Program-made: the position numbers and the translations under genes
Assembly (NCBI GenBank): GCA_900543615.1
Contig: UQSC01000052.1
Span: forward strand, 1 to 12,199
DNA: 12,199 bases
Reading direction: 5' to 3'
Origin: an uncultured Collinsella sp.
Lineage (GTDB): Bacteria > Actinomycetota > Coriobacteriia > Coriobacteriales > Coriobacteriaceae
Part shown: positions 1 to 6,948 of the stretch, piece after piece
Layout: every line of letters begins with the position of its first letter
Position numbering within the stretch: the first letter of the stretch is position 1
The notes under the pieces: generated by a model
Told to the model about the DNA's origin: nothing
Database searches by the model: none
Seen by the model: the letters and a program-made list of their open reading frames with translations, nothing else

Positions 1-1178
1 GCGATATGGCCATCGCCGACGTTGACCTTGATCGCCTGGTTGCCGAGCGCCGTCGCTCGACGACGTGGACGCGCGCGGACGATGCGCCGGAGGCCACGAC
101 CGTTGAATTTTCGTTTGAGGGCGTGCTGACAGACGAACCTGTCCTGCGCGATGCCTGCGATATCGACCGCGTTTTCCCTCGCGCGCCTTTTGTGCCGGCC
201 GACCATGGCGACCTGGCCGAGCGTTGCGAGACCATTCTCGACCTGCAGACCGCCGGCCTCAAGACCCGCCTTGCCCATACGGGTACCAAGGCTGCGGTCA
301 TCGGTCTTTCGGGTGGCTTGGACTCCACGCTGGCACTGCTTGTGACCGTGCGTGCCTTCGATGCGCTGGGGCTGCCGCGCACGGGTATCACGGCGGTCTC
401 CATGCCAGGTTTTGGCACGACGCATCGCACCAAGTCCAATGCTGAGTCGCTTGCCCGCGACCTGGGCGTGGGCTTCCGTGAGGTTTCGATTCACGCGGCC
501 GTGGAACAGCACTTTATGGATATTGAACACGACCCGGCAGTTCAGGATGTGACCTACGAGAACAGCCAGGCGCGCGAGCGTACGCAGATTCTGATGGACC
601 TGGCCAACCAGGCTGGCGGTTTTGTCATCGGCACGGGCGACCTGTCGGAGCTGGCGCTCGGTTGGGCTACCTATAACGGCGACCACATGAGCATGTACGC
701 CGTCAACGCGAGCGTGCCCAAGACGCTCGTGCGTCACTTGGTGCGCTATGCCGCCGATGTCTTTGGCGGGCGCATTGCCGAGGTCTTGCTCGATATCCTC
801 GATACGCCGGTGTCCCCCGAGCTTCTGCCGCCCACGGGCGACGGCGAGATTGCACAGAAGACTGAGGATTTGGTGGGCCCGTACGAGCTGCACGACTACT
901 TCCTCTACTACCTGCTGCGTTTTGGCTTTGAGCCCGGCAAGATCTACCGCATGGCGCTCAAGAGCTTCGAGGGCGTCTATGACGCCAAGACCGTCCACAC
1001 GTGGTTGCGTACGTTCTACCGTCGCTTCTTTGCTCAGCAGTTTAAGCGAAGCTGCCTGCCCGATGGTCCCAAGGTGGGCTCGGTGACGCTCAGCCCGCGC
1101 GGCGATTGGCGCATGCCGAGTGATGCCAGCTCGCGTCTGTGGCTTGCGCAGATCGACGCGCTCAATGCAATTGACTAA
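1..1178 (+). CDS. nadE: Glutamine-dependent NAD+ synthetase, C-terminal part (5' partial)
   Basis: ATP-dependent amidation of nicotinic acid adenine dinucleotide to NAD+, the last step of NAD synthesis, in the cytoplasm. Numbering from the ATG at 6, the synthetase domain carries the PP-loop SGGLDS at residues 102-107, ENSQAR at 185-190, GTGDLSELALGW at 209-220, and a C-terminal LSPRGDW segment. I do not believe the ATG at 6 is the start. The opening ADVDLDRLVAERRR and the later RFPFVP-like stretch are the linker that follows the nitrilase-type glutaminase domain in the roughly 680-residue actinobacterial NadE (M. tuberculosis type). The frame stays open to the window edge (first full codon at 3) and no ribosome site is visible, so the glutaminase half lies upstream. 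A short stand-alone NH3-dependent NadE is the alternative but lacks this linker. Stop TAA at 1176-1178. Family certain; partial status very likely. Confidence 0.93.
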   Translation, partial: DMAIADVDLDRLVAERRRSTTWTRADDAPEATTVEFSFEGVLTDEPVLRDACDIDRVFPRAPFVPADHGDLAERCETILDLQTAGLKTRLAHTGTKAAVIGLSGGLDSTLALLVTVRAFDALGLPRTGITAVSMPGFGTTHRTKSNAESLARDLGVGFREVSIHAAVEQHFMDIEHDPAVQDVTYENSQARERTQILMDLANQAGGFVIGTGDLSELALGWATYNGDHMSMYAVNASVPKTLVRHLVRYAADVFGGRIAEVLLDILDTPVSPELLPPTGDGEIAQKTEDLVGPYELHDYFLYYLLRFGFEPGKIYRMALKSFEGVYDAKTVHTWLRTFYRRFFAQQFKRSCLPDGPKVGSVTLSPRGDWRMPSDASSRLWLAQIDALNAID

Positions 1179-1197
1179 GGTTGGCTAAATTGAACCA

Positions 1198-1244
1198 ATA
1201 CGGGGGTTGCAAGCGTTACACTTTTGCAATCTGATGGCCCGTAT
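1198..1244 (+). repeat. Nested inverted repeats upstream of the aminotransferase gene
   Basis: Outer arms ATACGGG (1198-1204) and CCCGTAT (1238-1244) are perfectly complementary. Inside lie two copies of the self-complementary hexamer TTGCAA (1207-1212 and 1224-1229). A weak -10-like TACACT sits between the hexamers at 1217-1222, but I find no -35 at good spacing. The element could be an operator around a promoter or the first stem-loop of a structured leader. It directly abuts the terminator-like hairpin that follows. Function unknown. Confidence 0.5.
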
Positions 1245-1246
1245 CG

Positions 1247-1277
1247 CGCGGCGCTCTTGTCGGAGCGCCGCGTTTTT
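1247..1277 (+). terminator. Rho-independent terminator or attenuator before the aminotransferase gene
   Basis: Perfect 9-bp stem CGCGGCGCT (1247-1255) with AGCGCCGCG (1264-1272), an 8-nt loop and a TTTTT run at 1273-1277. It can terminate the nadE transcript. Only 19 nt, holding just a ribosome site, separate it from the next ATG, so a promoter for the aminotransferase gene would have to lie upstream of the hairpin. That makes it a possible attenuator in that leader. Confidence 0.8.
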
Positions 1278-1296
1278 CATATCGAAAGGTGGCACC

Positions 1297-2460
1297 ATGC
1301 AGGCATCGCAGCGTCTCGACCGCTTTGGCGCGGAGGTCTTCGCCTCGCTCAACAACAAACTGCTCGCGCTGAAGGCTCAGGGCAAGACCATTTACAACAT
1401 GAGCGTGGGCACGCCCGACTTTAAGCCGTACGACCACGTGGTCGACGCGCTCACGCAAGCAGCCCAAGATCCCGAGATGTGGAAGTATGCCCTGCGCGAC
1501 CTGCCCGAACTCAAGCAAGCCGTGTGCGATTACTATGAGCGTCGCTTTGGTGTCTCCGGCATTACGCCGTCCATGGTGCAGTCGTGCAACGGCACGCAGG
1601 AGGGCGTGGGCCATTTGGGCCTGGCCCTGCTCGATCCGGGTGACACCATTTTGGTTCCCGATCCGTGCTATCCGGTCTTTGAGGCGGGTGCCAAGATCGC
1701 CGATGCCAAGCTCGAGTACTATCCGCTGGTTGCCGAGCACAATTACCTGCCCTATGTGGCGGGCATCGATCCCGAGGTGGCCGACCGCGCCAAGTATATG
1801 ATCGTGTCGCTGCCCGCCAACCCGGTGGGCTCGGTGGGCACGCCCGAGATCTACGAGGAGATCATCGCTTTTGCCCGCGAGCACGACCTGCTCATCGTCC
1901 ATGACAACGCGTACTCCGACATCGTGTTCGACGGCGAGCCGGGCGGCAGCTTCTTGCAGTATCCCGGTGCGCTCGAGGTGGGCGTTGAGTTCTTCTCGCT
2001 CTCCAAGTCGTTTAACGTCACCGGTGCTCGCATCGGCTTTTTGGTCGGCCGCGAGGACGTGGTCTCTGCCTTTGCCAAGCTACGCAGCCAGATCGACTTC
2101 GGTATGTTCTTCCCGATCCAGAAGGCTGCTATCGCCTGCCTGAACGGTCCGCGTGATGAGGTCGAGGCGCAGCGTCTGAAGTACCAGGAGCGCCGCGATG
2201 CCCTGTGCGACGGTCTTGAGGGCCTGGGCTGGGAGCGTCCCAACGCGCATGGCTCCATGTTTGTGTGGGCCAAGCTTCCCGGTGGTCGCACCGATTCCAT
2301 GGCGTTTTGCGAGGAGCTCATGGAGAAGGCCGGTGTTGTGGTGACGCCGGGCGCGAGCTTTGGTCCTTCGGGCGAGGGGCACGTGCGTATGGCGCTGGTT
2401 TTGCCGCCCGACCAGATCGCTTTGGCTGTCGAGGCCATCCGCGAAGCGGGCCTGTATTAG
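1297..2460 (+). CDS. Class I/II (fold-type I) PLP aminotransferase, candidate diaminopimelate-pathway transaminase
   Basis: 387-residue cytoplasmic PLP enzyme. Visible family residues are SLPANPVGS around Asn175, the HDNAYSD motif with Asp203 and Tyr206, the Schiff-base lysine Lys237 in SLSKSFNVTGARIGF, Arg245, and the substrate carboxylate Arg364 in GHVRMAL. The overall pattern resembles the PatA/YugH and LL-diaminopimelate aminotransferase-like group, not AspC of enterobacteria. The start at 1297 is chosen because AAAGGTGG lies just upstream at 1286-1293 and the protein then begins where family members do. An in-frame ATG at 1207 would translate through the hairpin. The dapH operon lies 3.7 kb downstream, and an acetyl-DAP pathway needs an N-acetyl-LL-DAP transaminase, so that role is a reasonable inference; another amino acid substrate is possible. 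Family sure, substrate not. Confidence 0.9.
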   Translation: MQASQRLDRFGAEVFASLNNKLLALKAQGKTIYNMSVGTPDFKPYDHVVDALTQAAQDPEMWKYALRDLPELKQAVCDYYERRFGVSGITPSMVQSCNGTQEGVGHLGLALLDPGDTILVPDPCYPVFEAGAKIADAKLEYYPLVAEHNYLPYVAGIDPEVADRAKYMIVSLPANPVGSVGTPEIYEEIIAFAREHDLLIVHDNAYSDIVFDGEPGGSFLQYPGALEVGVEFFSLSKSFNVTGARIGFLVGREDVVSAFAKLRSQIDFGMFFPIQKAAIACLNGPRDEVEAQRLKYQERRDALCDGLEGLGWERPNAHGSMFVWAKLPGGRTDSMAFCEELMEKAGVVVTPGASFGPSGEGHVRMALVLPPDQIALAVEAIREAGLY

Positions 2461-2486
2461 AAAGCTATTTCGGCTCGTCAATAGCT

Positions 2487-2500
2487 CGAAACCGATTTCG
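2487..2500 (+). other. Small hairpin after the aminotransferase stop
   Basis: CGAAA (2487-2491) and TTTCG (2496-2500) form a 5-bp stem with a 4-nt loop. A second weak stem, AGCTATT with AATAGCT, lies at 2463-2486. Neither is followed directly by a strong T run (TTATTTT comes 5 nt later), so this is at best a weak terminator for the aminotransferase gene. The rest of the 2461-2661 gap is AT-richer and holds the ldh leader. Confidence 0.3.
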
Positions 2501-2566
2501 TGCAGTTATTTTACGAATCCTGCAAATAATTTCGGTAAACGGTCGATATTTGGCTGCGAATAGGAG

Positions 2567-2572
2567 CATAAT
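2567..2572 (+). promoter_or_regulatory. Possible -10 box for ldh
   Basis: CATAAT matches the -10 consensus at five of six positions and lies in the AT-rich part of the intergenic gap. Only a poor -35 (TCGATA, 2543-2548, 18-nt spacer) is present. A start of transcription near 2580 would give an ldh leader of about 80 nt that includes the hairpin at 2604-2636. Confidence 0.3.
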
Positions 2573-2603
2573 CAAAGTCCCGATTGGATGTATTGGGATT
2601 ACG

Positions 2604-2636
2604 ACAAGCCGCTCGGGTCGTTCCCGGGCGGCTTGT
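2604..2636 (+). other. Strong stem-loop in the ldh leader
   Basis: Arms 2604-2617 and 2623-2636 pair over 14 bp with one G-U wobble and a 5-nt loop (TCGTT). The following TTGTTTGT is a poor U tract. The stem ends 25 nt before the ldh ATG and leaves the ribosome site free. It may be a weak terminator for upstream transcription, an attenuator, or an mRNA-stabilising 5' hairpin for a highly expressed gene. Confidence 0.65.
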
Positions 2637-2661
2637 TTGTGGAGAGAGATGGGAGTTTCTA

Positions 2662-3612
2662 ATGGTTAACGAGAAGAAGGTCGCTATTGTCGGCTGCGGT
2701 TTCGTCGGTTCGTCTTCGGCGTTCGCGTTGATGCAGAGCGGTCTGTTCTCCGAGATGGTCCTTATCGACGTGGACAAGAACCGCGCCGAGGGTGAGGCTC
2801 TGGATATCGCGCACGGCATGACGTTTGCCGAGCCGATGAAGATCTACGCCGGCGATTATTCCGATGTAGCCGACGCCGCCATGATCGTCGTCACCGCTGG
2901 CGCTGCCCAGAAGCCCGGTGAGACCCGCCTGGACCTGGTCAATAAGAACGTCAGCATCTTTAAGTCCATTATTCCCGAGATTAAGAAGTCTGGCTTCGAC
3001 GGCATTCTGCTCATCGTCTCCAACCCGGTCGACGTTCTGACCTACGCCGCCATCAAGATGTCCGGTCTGCCCGAGGGCCATGTCATCGGCTCCGGCACCG
3101 TGCTCGACACCGGCCGTCTGCAGCAGATGCTCGGCGCTCACGTCGAGGTTGACCCGCGCGATGTCCAGGCCTACGTCATGGGCGAGCACGGTGACTCCGA
3201 GTTCGTCGCTTGGTCCAGCGCTCAGGTTGCCGGCGTGCCGCTGAACACCTTCTGTGAGCTTCACGGCCACCTGGAGCATGAGGCTGCCGAGAAGCGCATC
3301 GCCGAGGACGTCAAGAACTCCGCCTACACCATCATCGAGAAGAAGCACGCCACCTACTACGGTGTCGCTATGGCCGTCAAGCGCATCTGCACTGCTGTCA
3401 TGCGCGATGAGCAGACCGTTCTGCCTGTCTCCTCGCTCATGGTGGGCGAGTACGGCCTGTCCGATCTGGCCATCTCCATGCCGACGGTCGTTGGCCGCGA
3501 CGGCGTCGTTTGCCGCGTTCCCGTGCCGCTGAACGATGACGAGCAGCATGAGCTCACCGTCTCTGCAAAGGCCCTCAAGGACATCATCGACAGCGTCGAC
3601 TTCTCCTGCTAA
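2662..3612 (+). CDS. ldh: L-lactate dehydrogenase
   Basis: Cytoplasmic NAD-dependent enzyme that reduces pyruvate to L-lactate and regenerates NAD+ in fermentation. 316 residues, normal for the family. The Rossmann motif GCGFVG is at 11-16 and the NAD-selecting acidic residues are in DVD at 36-38. The substrate loop AAQKPGETR (81-89) has Gln83 where malate dehydrogenases have Arg, which marks lactate specificity, and Arg89. Further motifs are NPVD at 121-124, the LDTGRL Asp149/Arg152 pair and the catalytic His176 in GEHGDSE. The start at 2662 follows GGGAG (2651-2655) with 6-nt spacing; an upstream in-frame ATG at 2584 would run through the leader hairpin. Codon use is very strongly biased, as in highly expressed genes. 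It is transcribed alone, with a leader hairpin and a strong terminator behind it. Confidence 0.97.
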   Translation: MVNEKKVAIVGCGFVGSSSAFALMQSGLFSEMVLIDVDKNRAEGEALDIAHGMTFAEPMKIYAGDYSDVADAAMIVVTAGAAQKPGETRLDLVNKNVSIFKSIIPEIKKSGFDGILLIVSNPVDVLTYAAIKMSGLPEGHVIGSGTVLDTGRLQQMLGAHVEVDPRDVQAYVMGEHGDSEFVAWSSAQVAGVPLNTFCELHGHLEHEAAEKRIAEDVKNSAYTIIEKKHATYYGVAMAVKRICTAVMRDEQTVLPVSSLMVGEYGLSDLAISMPTVVGRDGVVCRVPVPLNDDEQHELTVSAKALKDIIDSVDFSC

Positions 3613-3644
3613 ATCAAGCTCGCTAGAGCGAAAAGCTACAATGA

Positions 3645-3679
3645 AGGCGCCCGGATTCATGTGACCCGGGCGCCTTTTT
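3645..3679 (+). terminator. Rho-independent terminator of ldh
   Basis: Perfect 10-bp GC-rich stem AGGCGCCCGG (3645-3654) with CCGGGCGCCT (3666-3675), an 11-nt loop and a T run ending at 3679. It lies 32 nt after the ldh stop. The palindromic repeat described next begins at the base after the T run. Confidence 0.92.
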
Positions 3680-3753
3680 GGTGCATTGGGGACAGGTTTG
3701 TTTGCATCAAATGAGGTGCAATCGGTGCAAAACCAGCCTGTCCCCCTTGCACC
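3680..3753. repeat. GGGGACAGG palindromic repeat, paired copies in inverted orientation
   Basis: Copy A (3680-3708, plus) and copy B (3724-3753, minus) each begin with GGTGCA, carry the core GGGGACAGG and end in TTGCAYC. Together they form an imperfect inverted repeat around a 15-nt centre, able to fold as one long hairpin. A third copy lies after the next gene at 4935-4968. Repeats of this kind are scattered between genes in related genomes and look like REP/BIME elements mobilised by Y1 (RAYT-type) transposases; that link is from recall, and no such transposase lies in this window. Confidence 0.75.
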
Positions 3754-3771
3754 ATTGTTGATGGGAGGGTC

Positions 3772-4932
3772 ATGTCTGATTCGCCTAACTTTTTGACCTA
3801 TGCCCAGACGGCCTTTGACTCGTTTGATGCGCGGCCGTTCTGCGCGGTGGACAGTCTGGTCTTTGCGTGGTTGTCCTATTTGCGTTTGCCGGGTGATATG
3901 GCGGAGCTGACGAACTGGCAGGGCCTAGACGTACGCGAGCTGCTGCGTGCCGAGTGCTACCGGGACATGATTGGCGACTTGTGGGACCCGGAGGGCAGCA
4001 GGGCCTTGTTGGAGGCCGTGGCAGCAAGTCCTCGCTACCGTGGCGTGCACGTTTGCGGCTATCGTGCTGTGAGCGATATGGTGGCGACGGAGCAGTTTGC
4101 AGCCATGGCGTTCCGGTTTCCGGCGGGGTTTAGTTATCTTTCCTTCCGGGGGACCGATAGTACGATTGTGGGCTGGAAAGAAGACTTTAACATGGCGTTC
4201 CGGTGTCCTGTGCCGGCCCAGGAATCCGCGGCACGTTATGTGGACGAGGCGGCGGATGCGATTGGCGGGCCGCTTTTGTGCGGGGGTCATTCCAAGGGTG
4301 GAAACCTTGCGGTGTACGGTGCAGCGATGTGCTCCGATGTTGCCCGTGAACGAATCGAACGGGCGTATTCCCATGATGGTCCGGGCTTCGTCGAGGAGTT
4401 TCTGAACGGCAACGCCTTTGCCGATCTTTCCGGTCGAATCGACAAGACGCTACCTCGGTCGTCGATCTTTGGCATGATGTTCGAGACGCAAGAGGACTAT
4501 GCCATCGTTGAGAGCACCGAGTTCAGCCTGCTGCAGCACAATCCCTTTAGCTGGGTGGTTGATGGTTGCGACTTCGTATACTGTGAGCGCCTGTCCGCCG
4601 GTGCTCGATACGTTGATGGTTCCATTCGCGAGATGTTGCTTGCAGTGTCGCCTAGCGAACGCGAGCGTTTTGTAGATGCGTTGTTCTCCGTGTTTGAGGC
4701 TACGGGTGCTGAGCGGTTTGCGGATATCGCTGGGAATCTGCGCGAGAGCCTGCCCGTGATGCTCCAGGCTGCGCAAGGCTTTGACGAGGATACACGACGC
4801 TTTGTCTCGCAGACCATCGTAGCAATCCTTAAATGCGCACTGCTGCCCAAACGACCTCAGATCGACATGCCCGCTGCCGGCAAGAGTTTGGCAGAACAGC
4901 TCGAGGCTTGGCAGTCCGAGCTCCTGCGCTAA
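3772..4932 (+). CDS. Mbeg1-like (DUF2974) alpha/beta-hydrolase fold protein
   Basis: 386 residues, no signal peptide or clear membrane segment, so probably cytoplasmic. The nucleophile elbow GGHSKGGNLAVY (171-182) gives the G-x-S-x-G motif with Ser174. FRGTD (125-129) and the later HDGPGF (201-206, Asp202) are the other hallmarks of the DUF2974/Mbeg1-like family, lipase-like proteins common in gut Firmicutes and Actinobacteria whose substrates are not established. I infer a serine hydrolase or esterase but cannot name the substrate. ATG at 3772 follows GGGAGG (3763-3768) with a tight 3-nt spacing. It is a single-gene unit: a terminator and paired palindromic repeats lie before it and another repeat starts 3 nt after its stop. 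Codon use is visibly looser than in ldh. Confidence 0.82.
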   Translation: MSDSPNFLTYAQTAFDSFDARPFCAVDSLVFAWLSYLRLPGDMAELTNWQGLDVRELLRAECYRDMIGDLWDPEGSRALLEAVAASPRYRGVHVCGYRAVSDMVATEQFAAMAFRFPAGFSYLSFRGTDSTIVGWKEDFNMAFRCPVPAQESAARYVDEAADAIGGPLLCGGHSKGGNLAVYGAAMCSDVARERIERAYSHDGPGFVEEFLNGNAFADLSGRIDKTLPRSSIFGMMFETQEDYAIVESTEFSLLQHNPFSWVVDGCDFVYCERLSAGARYVDGSIREMLLAVSPSERERFVDALFSVFEATGAERFADIAGNLRESLPVMLQAAQGFDEDTRRFVSQTIVAILKCALLPKRPQIDMPAAGKSLAEQLEAWQSELLR

Positions 4933-4934
4933 CC

Positions 4935-4968
4935 ATTGGTGCAAGCAACCTGTCCCCGATGCACCAAT
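4935..4968. repeat. GGGGACAGG palindromic repeat, third copy
   Basis: Perfect 9-bp outer arms ATTGGTGCA (4935-4943) and TGCACCAAT (4960-4968) enclose CCTGTCCCC, so the core reads GGGGACAGG on the minus strand. Its reverse complement matches copy A at 3680 closely. It starts 3 nt after the hydrolase stop and could also act as an RNA hairpin at that gene's 3' end. Confidence 0.75.
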
Positions 4969-4998
4969 CTTCGAAGCGCCTAGGGCAGGCTCGACCGC

Positions 4999-5004
4999 TA
5001 TACT
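4999..5004 (+). promoter_or_regulatory. Likely -10 box for the nucleoid-associated protein gene
   Basis: TATACT matches five of six consensus bases and lies 39 nt before the likely ATG. I see no good -35 at 16-18 nt upstream (AGCGCC region). It is the only plausible promoter between the repeat at 4968 and the gene. Confidence 0.4.
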
Positions 5005-5042
5005 GGTTCGTGCCGAAATCGATCTAGAACGGAATGCCGTAT

Positions 5043-6047
5043 ATGAAAATCAATCACGCGATTCTGCATATCCTGGACTTTGACTCTGCCGTCAACGTCA
5101 TGAGTCAGCGCGAGCTCGATATCGAGAGCCGTACCGTGCGCAACTTCGTGACCACGCATCTGCGCCGCGCGCGTACTTCGGCCGATAACAAGCGTGCCAC
5201 GTTTGCCGAGAACTCTGCGTTTGGCGGCGAGCTCAAGGGCTATTTCTTTGGCGAGCGCGAGTTCGTGGACCTGTCGCAGCAGATTGCGGAGTTTATCTCT
5301 TCCGAACTCACCAAGGCTGAGAAAGCCGAGTCCACCGATGTGCTTGTGGCGGACTTTGACGACGATGAGGATGCCCGCTGGTTTGCCGTGATGCTGCTGG
5401 GCTCCAAGCAGGCATTCATGCACGAGGTGGGTCGCGAAGAGGGCGAGGTGCGTAACGACATCGCGCGCCACTATGCCATTCTGCCGAACCCTTCGCAAAA
5501 GGTGCCGAGCTATGCAATCGTGCGTGCAAGCACCATGGAGATCGGCTATGTGGATAAGAAACGCAAGATTGCCGGCGAGGATCGCATGCTCATTCCCGAT
5601 GGCCTGCTGCAATGTGACACGGGCGTTTCGGGTAAGGAGGTCATCGACACGGTGACGCGCGTGGTCGAGGAGGTCGCTGAAGAGCACGGCGCCAACACGG
5701 CTGTAGCGCTCGCTAAGGTCAAAGCCGCCGTTGCCGAGAAGGTTGAGGATGACGAGGAGCTGCCGCCTTGGGATATCGTCGATGAGGTCTTTGAGGACGA
5801 ACCGGTTATCAAGGAGAGCGTGCGCGCGGCACTGACCGAGGAGAAGGTGCCTGAGCGTGTGCCCGTGGAGCGTAAGCAGGTCGAACGCGCGGCGGTGCGC
5901 AATCACAAGATTCGTACCGACACGGGCATCGAGATCAGCTTCCCGGCCGAGATGGGTTCGAACTCCGAGTATATCGAGTTCGTCAACGAACCCAACGGCC
6001 TCATCTCTATCGAGCTCAAGAACATCGGAAGTATTGAGAATCGATAA
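5043..6047 (+). CDS. Nucleoid-associated protein, NdpA/YejK (37-kDa) family
   Basis: 334 residues, close to the usual length of the family (about 335). The opening MKINHAILHILDFDS is the typical N-terminal signature, followed by the EREFVDLSQQIAEFI helix and the ILPNPSQKVPSYAIV segment seen in Gram-positive members. E. coli YejK associates with the nucleoid; the function of Gram-positive homologues is not established. A very acidic stretch around residues 236-260 (EDDEELPPWDIVDEVFEDE) precedes the C-terminal part. Start: GGA at 5031-5033 sits 9 nt before ATG 5043 but abuts the alternative ATG at 5034 with no spacing, so 5043 is preferred; the difference is three residues. It is transcribed alone and ends at a bidirectional terminator shared with the convergent dap operon. 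Confidence 0.85.
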   Translation: MKINHAILHILDFDSAVNVMSQRELDIESRTVRNFVTTHLRRARTSADNKRATFAENSAFGGELKGYFFGEREFVDLSQQIAEFISSELTKAEKAESTDVLVADFDDDEDARWFAVMLLGSKQAFMHEVGREEGEVRNDIARHYAILPNPSQKVPSYAIVRASTMEIGYVDKKRKIAGEDRMLIPDGLLQCDTGVSGKEVIDTVTRVVEEVAEEHGANTAVALAKVKAAVAEKVEDDEELPPWDIVDEVFEDEPVIKESVRAALTEEKVPERVPVERKQVERAAVRNHKIRTDTGIEISFPAEMGSNSEYIEFVNEPNGLISIELKNIGSIENR

Positions 6048-6073
6048 GCTGTGCTTGGACGTTGCAGAAAAAC

Positions 6074-6108
6074 AAAGGCCGAAGCCCTTCGGGACTTCGG
6101 CCTTTTTT
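6074..6108. terminator. Bidirectional rho-independent terminator
   Basis: AAGGCCGAAG (6075-6084) pairs with CTTCGGCCTT (6095-6104); the loop region contains an inner TTCG tetraloop. A run of six T (6103-6108) follows on the plus strand, and A-rich sequence before the stem (6068-6076) gives a T-rich tail on the minus strand. It sits between the convergent ends of the nucleoid-protein gene and the dap operon and can serve both. Confidence 0.9.
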
Positions 6109-6159
6109 GTTTTCGGCTTGGTTGCTGACATTGCGCCGCAGGTTGGGCATACGTCAGCG

Positions 6160-6184
6160 AAAACGCGGTTTGTCAAAACCGCGT
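6160..6184 (-). terminator. Terminator of the dap operon
   Basis: Perfect 9-bp stem, ACGCGGTTT (6163-6171) with AAACCGCGT (6176-6184), and a 4-nt loop. On the minus strand it begins 5 nt after the dapH stop and is followed by TTTTC, a short U tract. The stronger bidirectional hairpin further on is a likely back-up. Confidence 0.7.
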
Positions 6185-6189
6185 AACTA

Positions 6190-6909
6190 TTAAAGTTGAC
6201 GTAAGCCCTCTTCCAGGCCGGTCTTGCTGTCGGTCTTCTCATCGCGCATCTTGATGACGCGGGCGGGGACACCGGCCACGACGGCACCGGCGGGGACGTC
6301 CTCGACGCACACGGCGCCGGCGGCAACTACAGCACCCTTGCCCACGTGCACGCCCTCCAGGACCACAGCATTGGCGCCGATCATGACATCGTCCTCGATG
6401 ATGACGGGCGTGGCGCTTGCGGGCTCCACGACGCCCGCCAACACGGTGCCGGCGCCGATGTGGCAGTTCTTGCCCACGGTGGCGCGACCGCCCAGCACGG
6501 CGCCCATATCGATCATGGAACCCTCGCCGATAACGGAGCCGATGTTGATGATGGCGCCCATCATGATGACGGCACGGTCGCCGATCTCGACGCGGTCGCG
6601 GATGATCGCGCCCGGCTCGATGCGGGCGTTGATGCCCTTAAGGTCGAGCATGGGCACGGCGGAGTTGCGGCAATCGTTTTCAACGTCGTAGTAATCGATG
6701 GAATCGGCGTTGGCGTCCAGTATGGCCTTAAGCTCATCCCAGTCGCCAAAGACGGTCTTGCCGCGACGGCCGCCGTAGACATGTGCGTCGCCCCAGGCAA
6801 CCTTCATGCCGGGCTTCTCGCGCACGTACAGCTTGACAGGCGTCTTTTTGGGCGCGGTGGCGATGTAGTTGATAATCTCCTGTGCATCCATCTCGGCTGC
6901 GTTGCTCAT
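6190..6909 (-). CDS. dapH: Tetrahydrodipicolinate N-acetyltransferase
   Basis: Transfers acetyl from acetyl-CoA to L-2,3,4,5-tetrahydrodipicolinate, the acylation step of the acetylase branch of DAP/lysine synthesis. 239 residues, normal for DapH and shorter than the N-succinyltransferase DapD. The N-terminal alpha domain (1-90, with TPVKLYVREKPG) is followed by a left-handed beta-helix of hexapeptide repeats from about 93 to 220, including IGSVIGEGSMIDMGAVLGG, the NCHIGAGTVLAGV segment and DDVMIGANAVVLEGV. These are the DapH signatures. The AAAGGAG site at 6919-6925 is 9 nt before the ATG at 6909. It is the last gene of the operon, 39 nt after dapB with no promoter visible between. Acetyl rather than succinyl specificity is inferred from subfamily pattern. 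Confidence 0.94.
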   Translation of the reverse strand: MSNAAEMDAQEIINYIATAPKKTPVKLYVREKPGMKVAWGDAHVYGGRRGKTVFGDWDELKAILDANADSIDYYDVENDCRNSAVPMLDLKGINARIEPGAIIRDRVEIGDRAVIMMGAIINIGSVIGEGSMIDMGAVLGGRATVGKNCHIGAGTVLAGVVEPASATPVIIEDDVMIGANAVVLEGVHVGKGAVVAAGAVCVEDVPAGAVVAGVPARVIKMRDEKTDSKTGLEEGLRQL

Positions 6910-6948
6910 TTGCTATCTCTCCTTTGGGTGGATTCGGTTGATACCTGG

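Noticed and set aside
1207..1296. N-terminal extension of the aminotransferase from the ATG at 1207
   Set aside because: It would translate through the terminator hairpin, has no ribosome site, and the family N-terminus begins at 1297 after AAAGGTGG.
2584..2661. N-terminal extension of ldh from the ATG at 2584
   Set aside because: It runs through the leader hairpin and adds 26 residues before the conserved Rossmann start; GGGAG fits 2662.
6124..6158. Inverted repeat GCTGAC...GTCAGC
   Set aside because: Only 6 bp with a 23-nt loop between two convincing terminators; not distinguishable from chance.
4998..6326. 442-residue open frame on the minus strand opposite the nucleoid-protein gene
   Set aside because: Low-complexity translation typical of antisense frames in GC-rich genes. 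It crosses a strong bidirectional terminator and has no family features.
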